A DNA stretch of 5,378 bases, taken from contig CACXGS010000274.1 in assembly GCA_902767195.1 (NCBI GenBank), positions 1 through 5,378 of the forward strand, written 5' to 3'. Each line of letters starts with the position of its first letter. Position 1 is the stretch's first letter. This DNA is from an uncultured Lachnospiraceae bacterium (lineage in GTDB: Bacteria; Bacillota_A; Clostridia; Lachnospirales; Lachnospiraceae). A program made the translations under genes and the position numbers. The notes beneath the pieces were generated by a model. The model saw only the letters and a list, made by a program, of their open reading frames with translations. It made no database searches and was not told the DNA's origin. Positions 1 to 5,378 of this stretch are shown here, one piece after another.

Positions 1-1552
1 ACTGACCATCTTCCAGAATGTAATTCAGAACATTGGCCTTGGGAAGTCCGGTCTCTTCCGGCTTCGCATAGTCAATCACTTTAGCGACCTTCTTGCCTGC
101 AAATGTCTTGGGAGCTTCCTCTCTCAGGCCTGTCATGATTCCAGCCATCTTATCCATACCGGAAAGACCCGGGAACTCATAGCTGTCTACCTTGTTGAGG
201 TAGCGGCCATACTCTTCATAGATCTGCTCAAGACGCTCCTTAATGGAGGAGCCGATGCTTCTGTAATATGCAGCCATCTCACAGATCAGCATAGATCCGA
301 TGACAGCATCCTTGTCCCTTACATAGGGGCCTGCAAGGTATCCGTAGCCCTCCTCGAAACCGAAGATGAAACGGTCTACCTCACCGTCTGCCTCCAGCTG
401 GGCAATCTGATCACCGATCCACTTGAATCCGGTCAGTGTATGACGAAGCTCTACTCCATAGTGCTCTGCAACAGCGTCAGCCAGAGGAGTAGATACGATA
501 GACATACAGGCTACCGGTTTCTCCGGCATCGTTCCCTTCTCTATGCGGCCTGCGCAGATATAATCAAGAAGGAGAACACCCATCTCATTACCGGAAACCA
601 GCTCATAGGAGCCGTCCGGACACTTCATGGCAATACCTACACGGTCTGCATCCGGATCTGTCGCCAGCATCAGGTCTGCCTGCACTTCCTTGGCCAGTTC
701 CAGGCCCTTCTCAAGAGCAGCAAAAATCTCCGGGTTGGGGTAGGAACAGGTGGTGAAATATCCATTGGGATACTCCTGCTCCGGCACGATTGTGATATCG
801 GTGATACCCATGTCTTTGAGAACTCTGGTAACCGGCACCAGTCCGGTACCATTCAGCGGGGAGTAAACCAGCTTCAGGCCGGCGGTCTTGCAGAGACCCG
901 GACGAACCTGTCTTGCTTCGATGGCCTCGTAAAGAGCTTCCTTACAATCCTCGCCCACGAACTTGATGAGACCCTTCTCCACACCCTCGGCAAAAGGCAT
1001 GTATTTGGCTCCGGTGAGCACGTCTGTCTTCTGAATGGAATCATAGACAACGGCTGCCGCATCGTCTGTCATCTGACATCCATCCGGGCCGTAGGCTTTA
1101 TATCCGTTATACTGTGCCGGATTATGAGAAGCCGTCACCATGATACCTGCGTTACATTTATAATAGCGTGTCGCAAAACTCAGAGCCGGTACGGGCATGA
1201 GTTCGTCGTAAATCCTGACATTAATGCCGTTGGCTGCCAGAATGCCGGCAGCATCTCTTGCAAAGTTCCAGCCTTTGAGACGGCTGTCATAGCTGATGGC
1301 AACAGTCTGTGTGCCGCCCTGGGTCTTGACCCAGTCAGCAACACCCTGGGTTGCCTGTCTTACTACCCAGATGTTCATACGGTTGGTTCCTGCTCCAAGA
1401 GTTCCTCTGAGACCGGCAGTACCAAACTGTAAGGACACTGCAAAGCGCTCTTTAATTGCCTCGTCATCCCCCGCGATATCCTGGAGCTCTTTCTTTAAAT
1501 CAAAATCAATAAGCTCCGCGTCAAGCCAGCGTTTATATTCGTCCTGATACAT
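1..1552 (-). CDS. pgcA: Phosphoglucomutase/phosphomannomutase (alpha-D-phosphohexomutase), 3' end cut by window edge
   Basis: Cytoplasmic enzyme that interconverts hexose 1- and 6-phosphates, feeding sugar nucleotides for cell-wall and surface polysaccharides. 517 codons are visible with no stop before the left edge. Motifs seen: FGTAGLRG (residues 43-50), the phosphoserine loop TASHNP (140-145, catalytic Ser142), the metal-binding loop DPDADR (299-304), TGFKWIGD (374-381) and the sugar-binding loop GFEEGYGY (398-405). The visible end, LPKANVLNYILEDG, matches the segment just before the RPSGTEPK phosphate-binding motif of Bacillus PgcA (about 580 aa), so roughly 60 residues of domain 4 lie outside. 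The ATG is the first start after an in-frame TAA six codons upstream and has AAGGAGG 5 nt ahead. It follows xseB by 74 nt and has its own promoter. The family is firm; glucose versus mannose or pentose preference cannot be read from sequence. Confidence 0.95.
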   Translation of the reverse strand, partial: MYQDEYKRWLDAELIDFDLKKELQDIAGDDEAIKERFAVSLQFGTAGLRGTLGAGTNRMNIWVVRQATQGVADWVKTQGGTQTVAISYDSRLKGWNFARDAAGILAANGINVRIYDELMPVPALSFATRYYKCNAGIMVTASHNPAQYNGYKAYGPDGCQMTDDAAAVVYDSIQKTDVLTGAKYMPFAEGVEKGLIKFVGEDCKEALYEAIEARQVRPGLCKTAGLKLVYSPLNGTGLVPVTRVLKDMGITDITIVPEQEYPNGYFTTCSYPNPEIFAALEKGLELAKEVQADLMLATDPDADRVGIAMKCPDGSYELVSGNEMGVLLLDYICAGRIEKGTMPEKPVACMSIVSTPLADAVAEHYGVELRHTLTGFKWIGDQIAQLEADGEVDRFIFGFEEGYGYLAGPYVRDKDAVIGSMLICEMAAYYRSIGSSIKERLEQIYEEYGRYLNKVDSYEFPGLSGMDKMAGIMTGLREEAPKTFAGKKVAKVIDYAKPEETGLPKANVLNYILEDGQ

Positions 1553-1557
1553 GTAAT

Positions 1558-1564
1558 CCTCCTT
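1558..1564 (-). promoter_or_regulatory. Ribosome binding site of the phosphoglucomutase gene
   Basis: AAGGAGG on the minus strand, 5 nt before the ATG at 1552. A second purine run (AAAGGAGA) lies just upstream. Together with the in-frame TAA upstream, this fixes the start. Confidence 0.8.
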
Positions 1565-1617
1565 CTCCTTTTAGACAATTTGTGGATTCAATCATATCCA
1601 TCATTACTGATATATTA

Positions 1618-1646
1618 AGTATACTGTCAGCCAATATCCTTGTCAA
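1618..1646 (-). promoter_or_regulatory. Sigma-A type promoter for the phosphoglucomutase gene
   Basis: On the minus strand a perfect -35 TTGACA (1641-1646), a 17-nt spacer and a -10 TATACT (1618-1623, five of six to consensus). The -35 and part of the spacer lie in the last codons of xseB. Initiation would fall near 1611, giving a leader of about 60 nt before the ATG. No terminator separates xseB from this promoter, so the gene may also receive read-through from xseAB. Confidence 0.8.
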
Positions 1647-1869
1647 GAAAAGAGATGATCTCCAGCTCTTTCTCAATCCCTTCCAGCTTTTTACGACACT
1701 GGTCTGCCAGAAGAACACCCTCCTTATAAAGATCGATGGATTCCTTCAGGCTGATATCCTGACGGGCCAGCTGCTGGTTGATGGCCTCAAGACGTTTCAG
1801 CGCCTGGTCAACATTAAAATCATCCATGGTCGTGTCTGTCTCATTTATTATTTCCGTCTTTTTATCCAT
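1627..1869 (-). CDS. xseB: Exodeoxyribonuclease VII small subunit
   Basis: 80-residue helical subunit of exonuclease VII, which degrades single-stranded DNA from both ends to oligonucleotides; XseB coats the coiled-coil arms of XseA. The family core is clear: FNVDQALKRLEAINQQL, then the ISLKESIDLYKEGVLLADQC stretch (residues 39-58) and KKLEGIEKELEII. The length is normal for the family (about 60-85 aa). The ATG at 1869 is preferred over the internal Met15 because GGGAGAG sits shortly before it, while nothing like a ribosome site precedes Met15. It starts 11 nt after the xseA stop, with the ribosome site almost touching that stop, so translation is probably coupled. Its 3' end carries the -35 box of the next gene. 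Identification is firm from motif plus neighbour. Confidence 0.95.
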   Translation of the reverse strand: MDKKTEIINETDTTMDDFNVDQALKRLEAINQQLARQDISLKESIDLYKEGVLLADQCRKKLEGIEKELEIISFLDKDIG

Positions 1870-1880
1870 TGCTCTCTCCC

Positions 1881-3317
1881 TTACTCCGCAATACTTTTCT
1901 CGACGACTTCTGTCACATCAGACCGGATCTCTCCATCGTGAATCCGGATCTTTATGTGGTCTCCCGGTTTCAATCCGGCTACCGTAGTCACCGGTTTATC
2001 ATCATGGGATATATAACCGAATCCGTCCACCAGCCTGGATGTGGGGGACAGTCCGTGGAGCCTGGCAACGAGAACTTCATACTGATGTCGCCTCGTTTTC
2101 AGCTGGCTGGTCATATTGGTCCGGATGCTGTCGGAAAGGGCTTTCAGCCTCTCTCCCTTTACGGCAATTACCCGGCGGGGATGACTGCTTTTTAAAGCAT
2201 TCACCTTCCCCTCAAGATCTCTGAACCGTAGAAGGAGAAGGGACCGCATACGATGATAAATAGACTGCCTCAGTTCTTCCACACGGCGAATATCCTTCAT
2301 GATATCGGGAACAGCAATCTCCGCCGCCTCCGTTGGTGTAATGGCCACCCGGTCTGCCACCTCATCGATCACTGTGCGGTTTCCCGTATGTCCCACGGCA
2401 GAAATAATGGGTGTCTTTGCTTCAAAAACTGCCCGGACAATCTGCTCATCATTATAGACATTCAGTTCCTCATCCGAACCGCCGCCCCTGCCGATGATAA
2501 TAGTATCCAGTCCCTGCCTGTCCATAAATCGTATGCCTGCAAGAATGGTCCGGGCCGCGTTCTTCCCCTGGACGTTGACCGGATACAGGACCAGACGGAC
2601 ATAAGGATTCCTCTCCCTGGCTTTGGAGCAGATATCCCGGATGGCCTGCCCGTCCCGGGAGGTAATAATACCTACCGCCTCCGGATACGGAGGAATCGGC
2701 TTCTTGTGTTCCTGATCAAACAGGCCTTCCCTGCGGAGACGCTCTCTTAGCAATTTCAGGGCCAGAGCTGCTGCTCCTGCTCCATCCGGTGCCATCTGAT
2801 CCACAATCAGGCTGATGCTCCCGCCGGGTCCGTAGTAATTCAGAGAACCGATGATCTGAACCATCAGGCCATTCTCAAGGGAGAACTTAAGCCGGGCTTC
2901 CGCCACAGACCGGTACATGACACAACGAAGAACCGCATACTCATCTTTAATGGAAAAATAATAGTGGCCGCCTCTCCGATTCCCGGAAAAATTAGTGATC
3001 TCTCCACGAATTCTCATATGCCTGAATTCCGGAGCCCCGTCAATCCGGTGGCTGATCATCCGGCTGACCTCGGAAACTGACCGGAAATCCGCCCCTTCTG
3101 AAGGTCCTGCCTGTGGCCCTGTCCCTCCCGGACCGGAAACGGAAGTCCCTTCCGGCGGTTCCGGAATCCCGGCCGGATCTCCTCTGAACCATTGCCTTAG
3201 CCCCTCCGGGAGATGATCGCCCACATAGAACCATGTCCTCTCTGTCCCGTTCCACCGGGCTCCGCGACGCTTGGCCTGATCCTTTTCTCTGTATGGTACA
3301 TCCAGTTTGTAGAGCAT
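1881..3317 (-). CDS. xseA: Exodeoxyribonuclease VII large subunit with an N-terminal DUF5710-like module
   Basis: Catalytic subunit of exonuclease VII, 478 aa from the start chosen. Residues 1-44 (LYKLDVPYREKDQAKRRGARW, then TWFYVG and QWF) look like a DUF5710 module, absent from typical XseA. Residues 45-77 are a Pro/Gly-rich linker. The OB fold is about 78-178 (IRGEITNF, HYYFSIKDE). The nuclease domain keeps Asp228, Arg277 (GRGGGS) and His310, matching E. coli D155, R205 and H238 by motif and spacing, but the D241 position is Asn313 (GHTGN). The coiled-coil region is about 50 residues shorter than in E. coli; DGFGYIS is near the C terminus. Start: ATG 3317 has AAGGA 8 nt upstream; ATG 3326 is possible (GGGGA, closer). 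A TTG at 3401 keeps the frame open but lies in the terminator of the preceding gene. No convincing promoter was seen. xseB follows after 11 nt. Family firm; start moderately sure. Confidence 0.92.
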   Translation of the reverse strand: MLYKLDVPYREKDQAKRRGARWNGTERTWFYVGDHLPEGLRQWFRGDPAGIPEPPEGTSVSGPGGTGPQAGPSEGADFRSVSEVSRMISHRIDGAPEFRHMRIRGEITNFSGNRRGGHYYFSIKDEYAVLRCVMYRSVAEARLKFSLENGLMVQIIGSLNYYGPGGSISLIVDQMAPDGAGAAALALKLLRERLRREGLFDQEHKKPIPPYPEAVGIITSRDGQAIRDICSKARERNPYVRLVLYPVNVQGKNAARTILAGIRFMDRQGLDTIIIGRGGGSDEELNVYNDEQIVRAVFEAKTPIISAVGHTGNRTVIDEVADRVAITPTEAAEIAVPDIMKDIRRVEELRQSIYHRMRSLLLLRFRDLEGKVNALKSSHPRRVIAVKGERLKALSDSIRTNMTSQLKTRRHQYEVLVARLHGLSPTSRLVDGFGYISHDDKPVTTVAGLKPGDHIKIRIHDGEIRSDVTEVVEKSIAE

Positions 3318-3381
3318 ATCCGACATCCTTTCCCCGATGGTTTCTCTTTGCAGCCGACAAGAGCCATCATCGGATGTGTCC

Positions 3382-3415
3382 AAAAAGGCGCGCCGGGGCA
3401 AAACCGCAGCGCACC
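3382..3415 (-). terminator. Intrinsic terminator after the GH114-like gene
   Basis: On the minus strand GGTGCGC (3409-3415) pairs with GCGCGCC (3387-3393). The stem can extend inward through TG/CG and GG/CC pairs across one C-C mismatch to a short TTTTG loop. Five T follow at once (3382-3386). The hairpin begins 46 nt after the stop of the GH114-like gene. It ends 64 nt before the chosen xseA start, so it separates the two units. Confidence 0.75.
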
Positions 3416-3461
3416 TGTATTCTTCTTCTTAAGAATCCTTTCCGGACTCTTCTCTATGGCA

Positions 3462-4313
3462 CTATTCCAGACCGACCCTGTTGGTAATGTAGTAGGAATA
3501 ACCGTTTTTCTTACAAAAATGAATAATCTCCCTGCGTCGTTTTGCACTTCTGGTGTACTCCAAGATGGCAATACTTTTTCTATTCTTTCTTACGAACCGG
3601 AGATAATCCATATAATACTGATGATCCTCATCAATCTGAGTGCCGAAGATTCCTTTATCGTAGTCATTGATGGCAGTGAGCACTTCCTCCTGCATCACTC
3701 CGTCAATCAGCTTACGATTAGGGGTCTCAAGCAATCGGGTGACAAACTCATCTCCCCCATTGATAATAATCTTAAACTTCCTCTTCCGAATCGCCTTAAC
3801 CATCTTGAGAAGGCCTACATAGATCTTCTTGGTCCTGAACTCCCAGAAAACATCCGTATTATCGATCCAGACTCTGTTGATTCCCTTCTTCTGCAGGTCT
3901 CTCACCAGCACCCTGATCACGAATCTCTGCCAGGACTTTTTGGAGGTATCGATCCATCGCTCCTCCGGCCAGTTGTTGTAAGTACCCATGGTGTACTTCT
4001 TGAATCTCTTGTAATAGGGACGGTAAGTAGCTATGGCACCGATACTCAGATAGGAGTATACCTTGGTCCCGCTCTTCTTAATCTTGCGAATCTCCTCTTT
4101 TGTGTAATCAAAATTCAGCGCGTCAATGACAACGCGATCGTATTTCGTACATTTCCTGACACTGACCTTTTTCCCAATAAAAACGCCCCACTTGTAAATC
4201 TTTCTGCCCTTCGCCTGGATCGGCGCCGCCGGGGCCAGGGCAGACAATACAAAAACAGCAGCCAGGATCAATGCGGTTACCCGTCTCCTGTAAACAGCAC
4301 TCTTCTCTTTCAA
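3462..4313 (-). CDS. Secreted GH114/TM1410-like protein, putative endo-alpha-1,4-polygalactosaminidase
   Basis: 283 aa, predicted exported. A basic n-region (residues 1-11, ending YRRR), a hydrophobic core (12-27) and PAAPIQA give a signal peptide with cleavage near 29-34. The rest resembles a TIM barrel of the GH114/TM1410 (COG2342) type: VVIDALNFD (61-69), YSYLSIG (86-92), WPEERWID (115-122), the strand-end motif WIDNTDVF (149-156), IIINGGDEF (182-190), GVMQEEV (205-211), LEYTRS (251-256) and GYSYYITNR (271-279). Family members cleave galactosamine-containing exopolysaccharides; Asp151 or Asp154 and Glu209 or Glu210 are the likely catalytic acids. The mature part is very rich in Lys and Arg and has no anchoring or binding domain. 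The TTG start has AGGAGG 8 nt upstream and an in-frame TAG just before, so it is nearly forced. It has its own promoter and terminator. Fold assignment is fairly sure; substrate is inference. Confidence 0.8.
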   Translation of the reverse strand: MKEKSAVYRRRVTALILAAVFVLSALAPAAPIQAKGRKIYKWGVFIGKKVSVRKCTKYDRVVIDALNFDYTKEEIRKIKKSGTKVYSYLSIGAIATYRPYYKRFKKYTMGTYNNWPEERWIDTSKKSWQRFVIRVLVRDLQKKGINRVWIDNTDVFWEFRTKKIYVGLLKMVKAIRKRKFKIIINGGDEFVTRLLETPNRKLIDGVMQEEVLTAINDYDKGIFGTQIDEDHQYYMDYLRFVRKNRKSIAILEYTRSAKRRREIIHFCKKNGYSYYITNRVGLE

Positions 4314-4321
4314 GAATCTTT

Positions 4322-4327
4322 CCTCCT
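4322..4327 (-). promoter_or_regulatory. Ribosome binding site that decides a TTG start
   Basis: A perfect AGGAGG on the minus strand, 8 nt before the TTG at 4313. It overlaps the in-frame TAG that closes the reading frame upstream, and no ATG or GTG lies before the signal-peptide core. This is why the rare start is accepted. Confidence 0.8.
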
Positions 4328-4357
4328 ATAATCATGATTTGTTTTCGACTGTTTTTG

Positions 4358-4386
4358 ATTGTATCACTATTCAACCCATTAAACAA
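4358..4386 (-). promoter_or_regulatory. Extended -10 promoter of the GH114-like gene
   Basis: Minus strand: -10 TACAAT (4358-4363, five of six to consensus) with a TG dinucleotide one base upstream (4365-4366), a 17-nt spacer and a weak -35 TTGTTT (4381-4386). The extended TG would compensate for the weak -35. Initiation would be near 4351, about 38 nt before the TTG start. It lies directly downstream of the T-tract of the preceding terminator. Confidence 0.65.
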
Positions 4387-4399
4387 TATCAGATTTCGC

Positions 4400-4447
4400 A
4401 AAAAAAGAAGAACAGCTGTCTGCTCCGTCAGAGAGCAGACAGCTGTT
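4400..4447 (-). terminator. Intrinsic terminator after the surface-protein remnant
   Basis: A perfect 15-bp inverted repeat (4411-4425 with 4433-4447) around a 7-nt loop. On the minus strand it is followed by CTTC and seven T (4400-4406). The hairpin begins 27 nt after the TAA of the remnant. No T-run follows it on the + strand, so it acts in the minus direction only. It now closes the DUF296 transcript. Confidence 0.92.
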
Positions 4448-4474
4448 ATATCAGGAAAGAAATCCTTCATTTAA

Positions 4475-4969
4475 TTATTTTACGGTTACCTTCACAACCT
4501 TGCTAACTCCGTTTATTGCAACGATATAAATACTGCAGGTTCCGGCCTTCTTTCCGGTTATGACTCCGCTCTTAGAGACTGTAGCAATCTTAGTGTTAGT
4601 GCTCTGATAACGGAATTTCTCACAGTGTTTCAGCATTTTCTTGCCTTTTTTCTTCAGGACCAGTTTTTGTCCTTTAATTTTAACCTTCTTACCGGCTTTT
4701 ACGGACAGCTTCGCCTTTTTGACTGTAATCTTACTCGGATTAGTAAATTTCTTAGAGGCATTGTTTGTCACAGAATGAAGGGCCAGGCTCTTTCCGATGG
4801 TGGCTTTCTTACCATTAATAATGTCATAAGCCAGTACATATGCTTTATACTCAACTCCCTTTTTAAGGCCCTTTCTCACATACTTAAACTTGTTATTACC
4901 CTTGATGGTCTTAACCAGTTTGCAGGAATTGTAGGACTTAGCATTGTCACACTGGGAGAACACAATCTC
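4475..4969 (-). pseudogene. C-terminal remnant of a cell-surface protein (half Fn3-like domain plus BIG2-like domain)
   Basis: Open frame from just after an in-frame TAA (4970-4972) to a TAA at 4475. From the GTG at 4963 it would give 162 aa. Residues 1-66 look like the second half of a lysine-rich Fn3-like domain (VKTIKGNNKFKY, LKKGVEYKAYVLAYD, LALHSVT). Residues 80-162 look like a BIG2-like domain (KLSVKAGKKVKI, STNTKIATVSKSGVITGKKA, ending KVVKVTVK). Such modules form the C-terminal end of large exported proteins in Clostridia. Here the N-terminal half of the Fn3 domain, the signal peptide and all upstream domains are missing; the codons before the GTG (GAG ATT) still read as domain sequence. 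No good ribosome site precedes the GTG. The DNA is visibly more A+T-rich than xseA. The best reading is a truncated gene left by deletion or recombination; a short expressed protein without an export signal is less likely. Confidence 0.65.
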
Positions 4970-4978
4970 TTAGTTACA

Positions 4979-5378
4979 TCAAACAAATTCATACAGATTG
5001 AGCCCTGTGACCTCCTCATCCAGTCTCCGCTCCACAATCCCGTCAATCCTGCGCACGAACATTTCACAGGTAGCAGAGAGCCGGCATTCGTTCAGATGGC
5101 CTCCGATCACAGTCATATCCGCCCGTCCCAGATTGATGTGGAGATGAAGATAGGTCTCCCCGTCTTTGGTGGAAATATTGCCCACCAGGGAAGTAATCTC
5201 CATAGGTTCATCAAATGTCTTCTTGTGGTATTCGCGGGTTCCCACATCATAGAGACCAAGAACGGCATGGTCTGCGGCACCAAGGGCTTCTACAGAACCA
5301 AGTTTTATTCCTTCTTTCCGACAGAATTCCGTGAGAGCAGCGACAAGCTCCTCTCCCCGGTCCATACGGATCACATAG
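4979..5378 (-). CDS. PCC (DUF296) domain protein, 5' end cut by window edge
   Basis: A single-domain protein of the bacterial plants-and-prokaryotes-conserved (DUF296) family, small trimeric proteins often called putative DNA-binding though they lack the plant AT-hook. Visible sequence runs YVIRMDRGEELVAALTEF at the start, then GIKLGSVEALGAADHAVLGL, MEITSLVGNIS, YLHLHINL, GGHLNE, ATCEMFVRRIDG and ends DEEVTGLNLYEFV. The paired His of LHLH and the His of GGHL are the family's conserved cluster, possibly a ligand or metal site. The frame stays open to the right edge, and family members normally have some 8-12 residues before YVIRMDRGEE. The GTG at 5374 is therefore most likely an internal Val and the true start lies outside. 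The C terminus is the natural family end, so the gene is intact on that side. The surface-protein remnant follows 9 nt after its TGA in the same frame. Biological role is unknown. Confidence 0.88.
   Translation of the reverse strand, partial: YVIRMDRGEELVAALTEFCRKEGIKLGSVEALGAADHAVLGLYDVGTREYHKKTFDEPMEITSLVGNISTKDGETYLHLHINLGRADMTVIGGHLNECRLSATCEMFVRRIDGIVERRLDEEVTGLNLYEFV

Noticed and set aside
440..1432. Long + strand open frame of 330 codons opposite the phosphoglucomutase gene
   Set aside because: The minus strand here encodes a motif-complete phosphohexomutase. The + frame has no recognisable domain, is rich in Cys/His/Arg as antisense shadows are, and has no ribosome site.
1533..1604. 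Short reading frame (ATGATGGATATG...) in the leader of the phosphoglucomutase gene, overlapping its start
   Set aside because: No ribosome site precedes it, it has no run of regulatory codons, and no attenuator hairpin follows. It looks like a chance frame.
3318..3401. Extension of xseA to a TTG start at 3401, adding 28 residues
   Set aside because: The TTG lies inside the terminator hairpin, the added residues are low in domain character, and ATG codons at 3326 and 3317 have better ribosome sites next to the start of the DUF5710-like module.
3213..4331. Long + strand open frame of 372 codons across xseA and the GH114-like gene
   Set aside because: It crosses two minus-strand genes and their terminator, shows no family motif, and is explained by codon bias on the opposite strand.
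4961..4984. Stop-codon read-through fusing the DUF296 protein to the Fn3/BIG2 module
   Set aside because: Although the frame is shared, two different stops (TGA, TAA) lie within four codons, and a cytoplasmic DUF296 protein would not be expected to carry surface domains. A deletion junction explains it more simply.
5372..5374. GTG at 5374 as the start of the DUF296 gene
   Set aside because: The frame remains open to the window edge, and the preceding Tyr codon continues the family pattern YVIRMDRGEE, so the true start is outside the window.

Overview
The window is a 5.4 kb chromosomal stretch in which every supported gene lies on the minus strand. It most resembles a Bacillota genome of the Clostridia type, probably Lachnospiraceae or a relative. 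The signs are strong AGGAGG-like ribosome sites, a PgcA-type phosphosugar mutase, a lysine-rich Fn3/BIG2 surface-protein module typical of that group, and a GH114-like secreted protein. This placement is inference from protein style, not from a marker gene. The + strand holds no gene I can support; its long open frames are antisense shadows.

In the direction of transcription (right to left), the window opens with a PCC/DUF296-domain protein whose 5' end is cut by the right edge. Directly after its stop codon, in the same reading frame but behind a second stop, lies the C-terminal end of a cell-surface protein (half an Fn3-like domain plus a BIG2-like domain) with no signal peptide and no credible start. 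I read this as a decapitated gene remnant. A perfect 15-bp hairpin with a T7 tract closes this unit.

Next is a secreted GH114/TM1410-like protein. It has its own extended -10 promoter, a strong ribosome site and a TTG start, and ends at a second intrinsic terminator. After that come xseA and xseB, the two subunits of exodeoxyribonuclease VII, 11 nt apart. This XseA is unusual: a DUF5710-like module is attached in front of the OB fold by a Pro/Gly-rich linker, a conserved active-site Asp appears to be Asn, and the C-terminal region is short. A near-consensus sigma-A promoter lies across the 3' end of xseB and drives the last gene, a phosphoglucomutase/phosphomannomutase (PgcA-like). That gene runs off the left edge just before its phosphate-binding C-terminal domain.

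The genes do not form one pathway. The visible transcription signals divide the window into four units: DUF296 plus remnant, GH114, xseA-xseB, and pgcA (which may also receive read-through from xseB). No complete unknown system is evident. The most notable items are the XseA domain fusion with its altered active site, and the rearrangement junction behind the DUF296 gene.
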